From Candidatus Faecimonas gallistercoris (GTDB lineage: Bacteria; Bacillota_I; Bacilli_A; RF39; UBA660): a stretch of DNA of 41,493 nucleotides. The stretch is from the NCBI GenBank assembly GCA_018712565.1, contig DVGU01000006.1, positions 1-41,493 on the forward strand, written 5' to 3'. Shown here one piece after another: positions 1 through 10,160 of the stretch. Position 1 is the first letter of the stretch. Each line of letters begins with the position of its first letter. Position numbers and translations under genes: made by a program. The notes beneath the pieces are model-generated. The model saw only the letters and a program-made list of their open reading frames with translations. It did not search any database and was not told where the DNA came from.

Positions 1-141
1 AGAATCTTTTTTCTCTTCATAAAGCGATTGTTGCTTTTCTAAATAATGATTATATACTACTCTAGTACAACCAAATGTTTTGTGAATTAACTCTACTTGA
101 TTAGTTGTAGGATACAAACGAAACCGATAAGCTCTATACAT
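1..141 (-). CDS. tnpB: IS200/IS605-family TnpB (OrfB), N-terminal fragment truncated by window edge
   Basis: Hand translation from ATG at 141: MYRAYRFRLYPTTNQVELIHKTFGCTRVVYNHYLEKQQSLYEEKKDS, the typical TnpB N-terminus (Y+A+RFRLYPT..Q...I...FGC.R.VYN..L). Not in the ORF track because it is partial. Confidence 0.88.
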   Translation of the reverse strand, partial: MYRAYRFRLYPTTNQVELIHKTFGCTRVVYNHYLEKQQSLYEEKKDS

Positions 142-212
142 AAGATTCCTCCTGATGAGAACACTATATAATGCATTTGTTCGTATGTCAACTGTTTTTT
201 ATCAAGTTTTCA

Positions 213-236
213 AATTTGCATTTTGAGAAGCAAATT
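213..236. repeat. 7-bp perfect inverted repeat AATTTGC-N10-GCAAATT, candidate left-end hairpin of the IS605-type element
   Basis: Lies 72-95 bp upstream of the tnpB start; IS200/IS605 ends carry subterminal hairpins. Confidence 0.4.
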
Positions 237-240
237 CCTA

Positions 241-262
241 ATATATAAAAAGAAGCTTGTTT
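241..262 (-). terminator. Probable intrinsic terminator after rpmF
   Basis: Minus strand AGAGGCTT-AAAC-AAGCTTCT (one G-U) followed by TTTTTATAT; boundaries approximate. Confidence 0.5.
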
Positions 263-467
263 AAGCCTCTTTTACTTCTACAACATTTTTTCCTTTGTAG
301 TTTCCACATTTTGGACAAACTCTATGAGGTTTAATCATTTCTTTGCAATTAGGACATTTTACCATACCTGGAATTTCCATTGCATTATGACTTCTTCTCA
401 TTCTTTTTCTTGTCTTTGAAACTTTACGAAAAGGAACAGCAAACATTTGAATGTCTAATTTCATCAT
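261..467 (-). CDS. rpmF: 50S ribosomal protein L32
   Basis: [23 protein letters not shown]... [25 protein letters not shown]; zinc-ribbon L32. True start probably downstream of the first Met. Confidence 0.96.
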   Translation of the reverse strand: MMKLDIQMFAVPFRKVSKTRKRMRRSHNAMEIPGMVKCPNCKEMIKPHRVCPKCGNYKGKNVVEVKEA

Positions 468-471
468 ATTA

Positions 472-957
472 TCACTCCTCTTTCATTTTATCTAATAACT
501 CACTAAATGGATTGTTATTGGTTGTTGGTTCGTTTTCACTCACTAATTTCCAACCATCCCCTTGAAATTTAGAAAAGTCTGTTACTTTTGTAAATTGCAG
601 AGGGACCTCTAGTACAATATTTTCCCATAAAATCATAAATATATCAAGAGTATTTTCGTTTTTTTTGCAATTTTCTTCTATAATGTCATCATATTCTATG
701 GAAAATGGATATTCAATCGGTTCTAGAGAAATCGAATCTTCTAATAACATTTTCCCTTTTATTTTACAATTTATACAATCTTGTTCTTCCGTCATATCTT
801 CATTTGCTGGGGATAAATAAACATATCCTTCCACTTTAATATTATCTAATTTTTTTATTCCAGTTGTTCCAAAATATTCACTTGGAATAGAATATTCATT
901 TGTAATATCAATTTTCTCTACAATATGACTATGTAAGGGTGTTAAATCAATATCCAT
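472..957 (-). CDS. YceD/DUF177 family 23S rRNA accumulation protein
   Basis: Immediately upstream of rpmF (conserved yceD-rpmF pair); CxxC and acidic N-terminal pattern fit DUF177. Confidence 0.8.
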   Translation of the reverse strand: MDIDLTPLHSHIVEKIDITNEYSIPSEYFGTTGIKKLDNIKVEGYVYLSPANEDMTEEQDCINCKIKGKMLLEDSISLEPIEYPFSIEYDDIIEENCKKNENTLDIFMILWENIVLEVPLQFTKVTDFSKFQGDGWKLVSENEPTTNNNPFSELLDKMKEE

Positions 958-961
958 ATGA

Positions 962-1549
962 TCACCTCTGTTTTGGATTTAGTATTGCTACTTCTTTATT
1001 ATCTTCTACAATTTGAATTCTTCCATGATAATGTCTGATACTACCACTTTGCAAAGCACTTTGAATAGTCCAAATACGAACTGTATAATTTTTTTCTTCT
1101 AAAGCATCTACTTTTGTCTCTTTTAATGTTCCGCTTTGTAACTCGCTTAATGTATAGATTTCTGTCTTTTTATTATCTTCTCTAATTCCAATTCTAATTA
1201 TATCTTTAGGCATTTGATATTCACTACAATTTTCTTCAAATACAGTCTGTATATCATCTACTAACTTTATTGTATAATTTACAGGCATTGTCATGTTATT
1301 TTTGATTGTAAATGTATATGCTGTTGATGATAGACCTACGGCATCTGTTACAGGAGTAACCTTGGTTAAGTTTACTCTATCCCCTGTTTCTTCATGAAAA
1401 GTAATATCAAGGGACTCTGAACTATAGTCAATATTTCTTTCATTTTGAAATTTATAATATATATGATGCGTTGCGAATACTGCTAAGAATAAAATCAAGC
1501 AAATAATAATCGCACTTTTAATTCTTTCTTTTCTATAATTGTAATACAT
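962..1549 (-). CDS. Membrane-anchored hypothetical protein
   Basis: Single N-terminal TM helix (SAIIICLILFLAVFATHHIYY) then an extracellular beta-rich domain. Confidence 0.6.
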   Translation of the reverse strand: MYYNYRKERIKSAIIICLILFLAVFATHHIYYKFQNERNIDYSSESLDITFHEETGDRVNLTKVTPVTDAVGLSSTAYTFTIKNNMTMPVNYTIKLVDDIQTVFEENCSEYQMPKDIIRIGIREDNKKTEIYTLSELQSGTLKETKVDALEEKNYTVRIWTIQSALQSGSIRHYHGRIQIVEDNKEVAILNPKQR

Positions 1550-1601
1550 AATACACCTCTTTTTATATGATAATATTTATCTTGTATTTCGTCAACTGAT
1601 T

Positions 1602-3170
1602 TTAAGAAGTTAAATTTGTTACACTTAGAAAATCTGTTGCGACTTTTTCAGGAGATTTTCCTAATTCATCTACTTGATAATTTAGATCTTGCATTACTTC
1701 ATCTGTTAAATAAGTTCCTAGGTTGTTTAATACTTCTTTTATTTCTGGGTATTTTTCTAGGGTTTCTTCCCTAATTAGGGGAATTGCATTATATGGAGGA
1801 AAGAAATTTTTATCATCTTCTAATACTACTAAATCAAATTTCTTTAATAGACCATCTGTTGTAAAAGCATCTATTACCTGGGCATCCCCGTTTATAAGGG
1901 CTGTATACCTTGGACTGCCATCAATACCAATGGTATCCTTAAATACCAATCCATATTCTTTTTCTAATCCAGGAAGTCCATCTTCTCTATTGATAAATTC
2001 AAGTGTTGGCGCAATTGTTAAATTTCTAGATACTTTTTTTAAGTCACTTATGGTTTTTAAATTATATTTTTTTGCTGTTTCTTTTGTTACTGCTAAGGCA
2101 TACGTATTGTTAAAGGCCATTTGATCTAATACTTCTACATTATATTTTTCTTTCATTTCTTTTTTTATTGTTTGATATACTTTTTCAGTATCTGATATTG
2201 GTTGATGTTTTAGAATATCTGTATAGTCAGTTCCAGCGTAGTCAATATATAAATCAATATTATCATTTGTTAAGGCTGAAAATACAACTTGTGCTCCTCC
2301 TAAATTACATTCATTTACTACTTCTATATTTGTATTACTTTCGATTGCATGAGCAGTCATATAGCATAATATTTCTTGTTCTGTAAAATCTTTACTTCCA
2401 ACGCGTACTACATTTTCTGTTTTCTTAGAAAAATCTATTTCATGTAAAAATAGTAAGGCTAGAATAATTATGGTAAATAGAATTATTAATTTGTTTCTAC
2501 GGCGTTCTTTTATTATTTTCTCTTTTGACTTTTTTTCTTGTTGGAGACTAATTGGTGTTACCAACTTTTCTATAGCTCCAAAGAAATAATCTACTAGTAA
2601 GGCTAAAATACAGGCAGGAATTGCTCCGGCTAGAATTTGATAGTTATTTACAGTACGAATTCCTGAAAATATTAAATAACCTAATCCTCCTCCACCGATG
2701 AAGGCAGCCATTGTCATTAAACCTACAGCACTAACAGAAGAAATTCTAACACCGGCCATAATAATTGGTAAAGCTTGTGGTATTTGTATCTTTGTTAGTA
2801 TCTGAGCCTTGGTAAGACCGATTCCCTTGGCTGCTTCTATAGTTGCTGGGGATATATTCGTAAGTCCTGTATAAGTATTTTTTATAATTGGTAGTAATGA
2901 GTATAATACAACTACAACAATGGCTGGTGCGGTACCAATTCCTAAAAAAGGAATCATAAAACCTAGTAAAGCCATACTGGGAATTGCCTGGGTAACACTG
3001 GTAATTCCTAATACTGGTTTGTTTAACTTTTGTTTATAATTTATTAAAATACCAATGGGTACTCCTATAATAATCGCAATCACTAATGCTAGAGAAGTCA
3101 ATTTAATATGTTCAATACATAAAGAGATAATCTGACTTTTATTATCTATAAAATAATCTATTAACTCCAT
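1602..3170 (-). CDS. ABC transporter permease fused to substrate-binding domain (OpuC/ProWX superfamily; possibly EgtU-like)
   Basis: N-terminal permease (LLGFMIPFLGIGTAPAIVVVVLYSLLPIIKNTYTGL) fused to an SBP (VGSKDFTEQEILCYM...DGSPRYTALINGDAQVIDAFTTDGLL). Confidence 0.88.
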   Translation of the reverse strand: MELIDYFIDNKSQIISLCIEHIKLTSLALVIAIIIGVPIGILINYKQKLNKPVLGITSVTQAIPSMALLGFMIPFLGIGTAPAIVVVVLYSLLPIIKNTYTGLTNISPATIEAAKGIGLTKAQILTKIQIPQALPIIMAGVRISSVSAVGLMTMAAFIGGGGLGYLIFSGIRTVNNYQILAGAIPACILALLVDYFFGAIEKLVTPISLQQEKKSKEKIIKERRRNKLIILFTIIILALLFLHEIDFSKKTENVVRVGSKDFTEQEILCYMTAHAIESNTNIEVVNECNLGGAQVVFSALTNDNIDLYIDYAGTDYTDILKHQPISDTEKVYQTIKKEMKEKYNVEVLDQMAFNNTYALAVTKETAKKYNLKTISDLKKVSRNLTIAPTLEFINREDGLPGLEKEYGLVFKDTIGIDGSPRYTALINGDAQVIDAFTTDGLLKKFDLVVLEDDKNFFPPYNAIPLIREETLEKYPEIKEVLNNLGTYLTDEVMQDLNYQVDELGKSPEKVATDFLSVTNLTS

Positions 3171-4288
3171 TATTCATCCTCCTCTACAAATTGCTGACTT
3201 AAGGCTGTAATTAAACTACTTCTGGTAATTAATCCTGTTAGATGATTTTTTCTATCTACTACAGGAATTGTTGCTGACTTGGTATTTTTAATTAATTTAG
3301 CTAAGTCTACTATAGAGTCCTTTTCTTGAACAGATACAAAGTCTCTTTCTATTACATCTTTTATCTTTTTACCTTTATGATTTTTTAAACTTAGACTCTC
3401 GGCATAAAGAATACCAATTAATTTTTTCTCATCATCAACAACCATTAGGCTATCTACTTTGGTCATACGCATTTTATTAATGCAGTAGAATTTTGAGTCC
3501 TCTTCTTTACATGTAATTGGACGAGTTATCATAATATCTTTTACTTTAATAAATTCTGGAGAATTCCAAATTCTTTTATTTCCAACAAATTCTTTTACGA
3601 AATCATTGGCAGGATATTTTAAGATTTTTTCTGGAGTGTCATATTGTACTAATTCTCCTTGTTCCATAATGGCTATTTTATCAGCTAGTTTGATTGCTTC
3701 ATCCATATCATGAGTAACAAAGACAATCGTTTTATGAAATTTTCTTTGTAATTTTAAAAGTTCATCTTGTAGACTGGTTCTACTCATAGGATCTAGGGCA
3801 CTGAATGGTTCATCCATTAAGATAATTTTAGGATCTGTCATAAACGCTCTAGCAATTCCAATTCTTTGTAATTGTCCTCCTGATAATTCATTAGGATAAC
3901 GTTCTAATAGTTTTTCATCTAGGTCAACCATCTTCATCATTTCTTTGACGCGACTTGCTCGTTTTTCGGCTGGCATTTTTTCAATCTTGGCAATAATTTC
4001 AATGTTCTCTCTAATTGTCATATGTGAAAATAAGCCGGTTTGTTGGATCACGTAACCCATTTTTCTTCTTAATTTAATATCATTTATATTTTTTATATTT
4101 TGTTTATTAATTGTAATTTCACCGGTTGTGGGAGATATTAATTTATTAATCATTTTTAATGTTGTTGTTTTTCCACAGCCGGATTCTCCTATTAGACATA
4201 CTAAATTTCCATCTTCTATAGTAAAGGAGATATCTTTTAATACTGTAGTGTTTTTATAACTTTTACTCACATTCTTAAATACAATCAA
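3170..4288 (-). CDS. ABC transporter ATP-binding protein with C-terminal CBS domains (OpuCA/EgtV type)
   Basis: Walker A GESGCGKTT, LSGGQLQRIGIARAF, Walker B IILMDEP; C-terminal tandem CBS-like region; abuts the permease-SBP gene. Confidence 0.92.
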   Translation of the reverse strand: MIVFKNVSKSYKNTTVLKDISFTIEDGNLVCLIGESGCGKTTTLKMINKLISPTTGEITINKQNIKNINDIKLRRKMGYVIQQTGLFSHMTIRENIEIIAKIEKMPAEKRASRVKEMMKMVDLDEKLLERYPNELSGGQLQRIGIARAFMTDPKIILMDEPFSALDPMSRTSLQDELLKLQRKFHKTIVFVTHDMDEAIKLADKIAIMEQGELVQYDTPEKILKYPANDFVKEFVGNKRIWNSPEFIKVKDIMITRPITCKEEDSKFYCINKMRMTKVDSLMVVDDEKKLIGILYAESLSLKNHKGKKIKDVIERDFVSVQEKDSIVDLAKLIKNTKSATIPVVDRKNHLTGLITRSSLITALSQQFVEEDE

Positions 4289-4484
4289 GTTTACTCCTCC
4301 TATTCTTTTACTTTTTCATTATAACATGTTTTACTAAAAGAGTTTACTTTTTTCATAAATAAAAAGGCTATTTACAAAATTTACTTTGTATCTTGCCCTT
4401 TTATTGACTATGTTAGTTTCTTTTATACTTTTCAATATTTCTTATTCTTCTAGATTCATTAGTATATCTAGTGTTATTTTTCTA

Positions 4485-5789
4485 TTATATATCTTTACTT
4501 TTGATAGCTTTCGCAAATCTTGTCCAAATCTTTTCATTCGAATAATTTAGTATTCCTATTTTGTATATTTTTAGACCATATCTTGTCATTAAAAAGATGG
4601 TTAATATTAAAATTAGAATAGAGATAACTACATCTATCATAGTAATTTGACCAAGAATATATAGAGATGGTGCAATTAAACATGATAAAAATGGTATGTA
4701 GGATAATACTCTAATAAATGTAGAACCATTAAACATTCCAGCCATAATAGCTAAGTAATAACCTGCAAGTAATACTAACATGATTGGGGTTTGTATTTGA
4801 CTGAAATCTTCCATATTGGTGGTCATAGATGCTAGGATTCCGGCAATTAGTGAATAAGCAATAAATGATAAAACCATTAAAATAATTACTGCTGGTAGAA
4901 GTGTTAATACTTTATTTATAAAACCTGATTGTAAGGTTGCAGTTAACAAAGTATCGACATTGGGATCTATTTGTAATTGTCCTTTAGTACTGATTAATAT
5001 ACCAAGAACTGAATATATTACTAATAATATTGCTTGTATTAAAATAAAGATGTTGCTTGCTAGTACTTTGGAGAATAGATGAACTTTGGGACTTACATTA
5101 GAAATTATTATTTCCATACTCTTAGTTGTCTTTTCTTCACATATTTCTCCACCTATCATTTGAACTAGGAAAATAATTAACATAAAAAATGGTAATATCA
5201 ATGTTGGAAATACTGTTCCCATGACCATTTCCATATTTTCATCGACACTTTTTTCATTACTTAGTACTACTCTTTCTATTTCCATTGGGGAAGATATTTT
5301 AGCAAGTAGTGTGGGATCTGTATTGGTCTTTGTTAGGGCTACATTTGTTTTGGTGTTATTTAACCCCTGGGTAATATATTGATAGGTTGTATTGTCTATT
5401 TTTTCATTACTGATAATCTTTGATGATACAAAATTTTCTTCGTCATTATTAAAGATGATAGCTATTTGATTATCTTTTAATTTTTTCTTTAATTTTTCTT
5501 CGTTTTGTGTTGACTCTTTTACTGTTATTTTTCCAGTATCTTCTTCTTTCGTTAGAGTATTCATTGATTCTTTAAATACTTGATAAGATACTTCTGTATT
5601 ATCTATTACTAATATCTTTACTTCTTTATTAAAATCTCCTCCAAAGAATGAAATAATCGAGTTTATATTTATTAAAGCAATAACTACTATTGCTAGCATG
5701 ATATTAATTCCTAAAAACCATTTTGATTTTATCTTTTTATTTAAGCTTTGTTTTGTTAAAAACGAGAACTTCCTACTCATGAAGTCCAC
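4485..5789 (-). CDS. ABC-2 type transporter permease (NatB-like)
   Basis: N-terminal TM, extracytoplasmic loop, cluster of C-terminal TM helices; pairs with the downstream-numbered ATPase. Confidence 0.85.
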   Translation of the reverse strand: MDFMSRKFSFLTKQSLNKKIKSKWFLGINIMLAIVVIALININSIISFFGGDFNKEVKILVIDNTEVSYQVFKESMNTLTKEEDTGKITVKESTQNEEKLKKKLKDNQIAIIFNNDEENFVSSKIISNEKIDNTTYQYITQGLNNTKTNVALTKTNTDPTLLAKISSPMEIERVVLSNEKSVDENMEMVMGTVFPTLILPFFMLIIFLVQMIGGEICEEKTTKSMEIIISNVSPKVHLFSKVLASNIFILIQAILLVIYSVLGILISTKGQLQIDPNVDTLLTATLQSGFINKVLTLLPAVIILMVLSFIAYSLIAGILASMTTNMEDFSQIQTPIMLVLLAGYYLAIMAGMFNGSTFIRVLSYIPFLSCLIAPSLYILGQITMIDVVISILILILTIFLMTRYGLKIYKIGILNYSNEKIWTRFAKAIKSKDI

Positions 5790-6669
5790 CTACTTTCGCA
5801 ATAAATATTTCGTTTAGTGTTGGTTCTGCTACATCATATTTCGTAATATCTTTATCTTTGATTTTAGCAAATACTTCTTTCGCAACACTTTCTTGTTCTA
5901 TTTTTACCATATACTCTTCTTTTTGCTTGGTAACAGAAATTACACCTTTTATTTTTTCTATTTCTTTTAATGGCAGATTTTTTCCCCGGATTATTATATT
6001 TTTCTTTTTATATTCTTTTTTTATATCTTTTACATATCCATCAACTATTGGCTTTCCTTTGACTAAGATAATTAATTTTTCACAGAAGGCATCGATATGC
6101 TCCATTTGATGAGAGGAAAATATAATAGAGCAACCTTCTTTTTGTAATTTATAAATTGCTTTTTTCATTAGTTCTACATTGATAGGGTCTAGTCCTGTAA
6201 ATGGTTCATCTAATATTAGTAGTTTGGGATGATGTAGGACGGCTGAAATAAATTGTATTTTTTGTTGATTACCTTTTGATAATTCTTTTATTTTTCTATT
6301 TTCATAATTTTCTATTTGAAATTCTTTTAACCATTTTTTAATTTCTTTTTCTATTTGTTTTTCACTCATTCCTTTTAATACACCATAAAATATTAGTTGT
6401 TCTTTTACAGTCATTTTAGTAAGAAGACTTCTTTCTTCTGTTACAAAACCAATTTTATCTGTAATAGAATAATCAATATACTTTCCATCTAATAAGACTT
6501 TTCCTTCAGTTGCTTCTAATAATCCCATGATGATTCGAAATGTAGTTGTTTTTCCAGCTCCATTTTCTCCAAGTAGACCAAATATTTCTCCATCTTTTAC
6601 TTCAAAAGATAAGTTGTCTACTGCCTTATTTTTTCCATAATACTTTACTATATTTTTTACTTGTAGCAT
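5773..6669 (-). CDS. ABC transporter ATP-binding protein (NatA-like)
   Basis: GENGAGKTT, LSKGNQQKIQF, LLILDEPFTGLDP. Confidence 0.92.
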   Translation of the reverse strand: MLQVKNIVKYYGKNKAVDNLSFEVKDGEIFGLLGENGAGKTTTFRIIMGLLEATEGKVLLDGKYIDYSITDKIGFVTEERSLLTKMTVKEQLIFYGVLKGMSEKQIEKEIKKWLKEFQIENYENRKIKELSKGNQQKIQFISAVLHHPKLLILDEPFTGLDPINVELMKKAIYKLQKEGCSIIFSSHQMEHIDAFCEKLIILVKGKPIVDGYVKDIKKEYKKKNIIIRGKNLPLKEIEKIKGVISVTKQKEEYMVKIEQESVAKEVFAKIKDKDITKYDVAEPTLNEIFIAKVGGLHE

Positions 6670-6743
6670 AATTTACTCCTCCCTACTTATATTCTACCAT
6701 TTTTCTTTAGGGTTTCCTATGATTCTTATAAGAAAATATGAAA

Positions 6744-6775
6744 AAAGTGACTGTTTTATTTGTTTCAGTCACTTT
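6744..6775 (-). terminator. Intrinsic terminator of M18 aminopeptidase gene
   Basis: AAAGTGACTG/CAGTCACTTT perfect 10-bp stem followed by a T run on the minus strand. Confidence 0.85.
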
Positions 6776-6803
6776 ACTTTAGTTTTTCTCTAGTAGTTTT
6801 ATA

Positions 6804-8192
6804 TTAGGCATTTTTTAAGAAAGCAATATATCCTCGATAAGCTTCGTAGATATCAGCTTTGCTAGTTACTTCCCATGGTGCATGCATACTTAGTACTCCG
6901 ACTCCACAGTCGATTACTTCTACATTATAATTGGCTAGGATATAAGCAATGGTTCCTCCTCCACCGATATCTACTTTACCAAGTTCTGATACTTGGAAAG
7001 ATACATTGGCATTATCCATGATGTTTCTTAGTTCAGCAATATATTCGGCATTGGCATCATTACTACCACTTTTACCACGAGATCCAGTGAATTTACAGAA
7101 TACAACACCTTGTCCGAATTCAGAGGCATTTCTTTTATCCATGGCAGATTTATATAGAGGATCATAGGCAGCATTAACATCACTAGATAACATTTTAGAA
7201 TGATTTAGAACTCTTCTTACTGCTAATGGTGAATCATTTCCCATTAAAGCACAAATTTCAGCAATCGCATTATCATAGAAATGAGAGCACATTCCTGTTG
7301 CGCCAACGCTTCCGATTTCTTCTTTATCTACTAAAATACAACTTAGCGTTTTTTGGGTATCCTCTACTTCTAAAAATGCTTCTAAAGAAGTATAAGCACA
7401 AACTCTATCATCTTGACCATAAGCCATCACCATACTTTTATCTAATCCGAAATCTCTAGCCTGTCCCGCTGGTACTGCTTCTATTTCAGCAGATAGAAAA
7501 TCATCTTCTTCTATATCATATTTTTCTTTTAATAAGTTTAAGATATTTTGTTTTACTGCTTCTTTTTCATCTTTGGTATCTGTTTTAAGTGGCTTATTTC
7601 CGATGATAATATCTAGGTCTTCTCCTTCAATTAATTTAGAACCTTCTTTTTTCATTTGTTCTTGTGCTAAGTGAGGTAATAAATCGGTAATTCCTACTAC
7701 AGGTTCTTCCTCATTTTCTCCTAATGATATTTCGATTTTACTACCATCTTTCTTTACTACAACACCATGTAAAGATAAAGGTAGGGTTACCCATTGATAT
7801 TTTTTGATTCCCCCATAATAGTGAGTATCAAAGTAAGCAAAGCCATCACTTTCATATAAGGCATTGGCTTTTAGGTCTATTCTTGGAGAATCTATGTGAG
7901 CTCCTAAAATATTCATGCCTTCTGTAATAGGTCTTGTTCCAATATTAAATAAAGCTACTGCTTTTCCTTTGTTGTTGACATAAATTTTATCTCCCGGTAG
8001 AATACGATTATTATTTTTGATATACTCTTCTAAGTCTTTATATCCTTTTTGCTCTGCACGCTTAATAATTTCTTTTGTTGCTTCTCTTTCTGTTTTAGAT
8101 ATGGTTAAAAAGCTTTTATAATCTTCACAGATTTCATTTAATTTAACTAAATCTTCTTCTGTATACTTCAACCATGCATTTTTCTTTTTCAC
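6804..8192 (-). CDS. M18 family aminopeptidase
   Basis: NILGAHIDSPRIDLK, QDDRVCAYTSLEAF, DKEEIGSVGATG, DIGGGGTIA, GVGVLSMHAPWEV. Confidence 0.95.
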   Translation of the reverse strand: MKKKNAWLKYTEEDLVKLNEICEDYKSFLTISKTEREATKEIIKRAEQKGYKDLEEYIKNNNRILPGDKIYVNNKGKAVALFNIGTRPITEGMNILGAHIDSPRIDLKANALYESDGFAYFDTHYYGGIKKYQWVTLPLSLHGVVVKKDGSKIEISLGENEEEPVVGITDLLPHLAQEQMKKEGSKLIEGEDLDIIIGNKPLKTDTKDEKEAVKQNILNLLKEKYDIEEDDFLSAEIEAVPAGQARDFGLDKSMVMAYGQDDRVCAYTSLEAFLEVEDTQKTLSCILVDKEEIGSVGATGMCSHFYDNAIAEICALMGNDSPLAVRRVLNHSKMLSSDVNAAYDPLYKSAMDKRNASEFGQGVVFCKFTGSRGKSGSNDANAEYIAELRNIMDNANVSFQVSELGKVDIGGGGTIAYILANYNVEVIDCGVGVLSMHAPWEVTSKADIYEAYRGYIAFLKNA

Positions 8193-8376
8193 TTTATCAC
8201 GCTCCCTATTATTTAGTATATCACTTTTTTATTATCATATAAATTCTATTTTCTTTTTTTATTTAAAAATATCGTCTGAATTACATAACGAACATCTTAG
8301 AATACTTCTTTTCAAAAGAGATACTCTATATAAATTTTTTATTTATAAAACTAAATTCCTAATATATAAAAATATG

Positions 8377-8472
8377 CGGAATATTTAACATTTAGAAGGT
8401 TGATACTATATACCTGTAATGTGACAGAACATTTCAAAATATGAGTTTATTAGAAGCTTGTTAAATATTCCG
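8377..8472. repeat. 96-nt structured element closed by a 14-bp perfect inverted repeat
   Basis: CGGAATATTTAACA (8377-8390) / TGTTAAATATTCCG (8459-8472); flanks AATAT/GTATT can extend the stem past one mismatch. Confidence 0.7.
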
Positions 8473-8642
8473 AGTATTATTTTAGCCATTTATTTTCTAT
8501 CGTCAAATGAGCAATTTTAAAAGTTGAAGTTATATAGGAAATACTTTATCTGTTTTAATCTTTTATTTTTTTATTTTTGGGGACTATTTAACTTTCATTT
8601 TTTCTTTTTTTAATATATGATATAGAAAAGGATGTAATTATT

Positions 8643-9212
8643 ATGAAGAATAAACATTATCATAAAACAATTGATGACTATATTACAGAAGCAAAAACAG
8701 ATATTTTTATTTATTTTGTTGTTTATTTACTTATTTTTTTAGGAGGTCTATATTTGTCTTATAGATGGGGTGAATATATTTTTATTATTATTTTAGGAGT
8801 ATGGTTTGTTTTTTCTATCATTGGTAGAGTTGAGGTTTTATATAATGTTTCGAAAATGAAAAAATACTTAGTTTGTAATCATTTAATTGATAAGATAGGT
8901 AATATTGTATTCTGGGATAATGATAGTTATTTTTTGACTGATTATTATTTTTTAATTGTATATAGATTTAAAGTTTTTGTTTTTTGTTATAATGATATTT
9001 TGTCTATACAAAAAGAAGTTTGTTATCGTAAACATAATAGTGTTGATTATTTACACATTACTTTAAAAAATCAGGATAAGTTTGATGTTTTAATTCATTC
9101 TTATCATATGACTGTTAGTGATAATAAAGATATTAGTAAGTTTTTACTTAGTAAGAATCCTGATATTGTAGTAGATGAAGTTGTTGTTGATTGGTACGGA
9201 GTTAAACTATAG
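8643..9212 (+). CDS. Hypothetical membrane protein
   Basis: ORF with TM helices (IFIYFVVYLLIFLGGLYLSY; YIFIIILGVWFVFSIIG). Confidence 0.65.
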   Translation: MKNKHYHKTIDDYITEAKTDIFIYFVVYLLIFLGGLYLSYRWGEYIFIIILGVWFVFSIIGRVEVLYNVSKMKKYLVCNHLIDKIGNIVFWDNDSYFLTDYYFLIVYRFKVFVFCYNDILSIQKEVCYRKHNSVDYLHITLKNQDKFDVLIHSYHMTVSDNKDISKFLLSKNPDIVVDEVVVDWYGVKL

Positions 9213-9214
9213 AA

Positions 9215-9241
9215 AAAGGAAGAGTTTTATTTTCTTCCTTT
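9215..9241. terminator. Bidirectional terminator between convergent genes
   Basis: AAAGGAAG-N11-CTTCCTTT with flanking A and T runs between convergent ORFs ending at 9212 and 9243. Confidence 0.7.
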
Positions 9242-9242
9242 A

Positions 9243-10160
9243 TTATTTTAAGAAACCATTGATAATTACTTCTTCTGCTTTTTTTTCAGATAGGCCTAGG
9301 GACATTAATTTCATTAATTGTTCTCCAGCAATTTTACCTATAGCTGCCTCATGTACTAGATTGGCATCAATATTTTTAGCATATATTTCTGGTACTGCTT
9401 TTACTTTTCCATTTTCTTTAATAATAGCGTCACACTCTACATGAGCATAACACTTGGTATTTCCTGTGATGTTAGAGATAAATTCTTGGTAGGAATCATC
9501 GGTTGCGACAGAACGGGAAGTTACGTGAGTAGATGCTTCTTTTCCGTTTAAATTTACTTCAAAGTTTGTTTTAGCAACTTGTTTATCACTAGTTAATATT
9601 TTTTCAGTAATAACTAAAGTTGTATTTTCTTCAAGATCTGCTTTTGTAGTACGAATTGTATCGTCTACTCCTTTTATCTGAGTCGTATCCATTACCATGT
9701 AAGAGTTTTTCTTCATATAAATTTCGGTTACTGGATTTAGAACTTTCTTCCCTTCTCCTACTCCTAGTCCACAATGACGTTCTACATATTTTACTTTTGC
9801 TCCTTCTTCTAAATAGAATCTATGTATTCCATCGTGTCTAGCATCCCAGTGTCCATCATTAGAAATACCACAACCAGCAACTATAATAATATTGGCATTT
9901 TTTCCAATATGAAAGTCATTATAGACTACATCGGTTAGACCACTTTCTGTAATAATAACTGGTATATTTACGGTTCCAAATAAAGTGTCATCTTTTACAT
10001 AGACATCTATTCCACTATTGTCTTCTTTTGAAACAATATCAATATTAGGATTTACCTTTCTATCAAATGACTTTCCATTTTTTCTGATGTTGTAGCTATC
10101 AGCCTTGGTAGGGTCCTCTCCTACTACTTCTTGTAATAATTCTTTTTCTTTATCGTTCAC
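9243..10160 (-). CDS. SufB/SufD-family Fe-S assembly scaffold (short form)
   Basis: SUF core beta-helix features (VVYNDFHIGKNANIIIVAGCGISNDG, ...RTTKADLEENTTLVITEKIL, LVHEAAIGKIAGEQLMKLMSLGLSEKKAEEVIINGFL); partner of sufC. Confidence 0.88.
   Translation of the reverse strand: MNDKEKELLQEVVGEDPTKADSYNIRKNGKSFDRKVNPNIDIVSKEDNSGIDVYVKDDTLFGTVNIPVIITESGLTDVVYNDFHIGKNANIIIVAGCGISNDGHWDARHDGIHRFYLEEGAKVKYVERHCGLGVGEGKKVLNPVTEIYMKKNSYMVMDTTQIKGVDDTIRTTKADLEENTTLVITEKILTSDKQVAKTNFEVNLNGKEASTHVTSRSVATDDSYQEFISNITGNTKCYAHVECDAIIKENGKVKAVPEIYAKNIDANLVHEAAIGKIAGEQLMKLMSLGLSEKKAEEVIINGFLK

Noticed and set aside
1723-2386. Plus-strand ORFs 1723..2124, 2168..2386, 5858..6109, 6949..7459, 9656..9841
   Set aside because: Antisense to well-supported genes, no RBS or recognisable domains.
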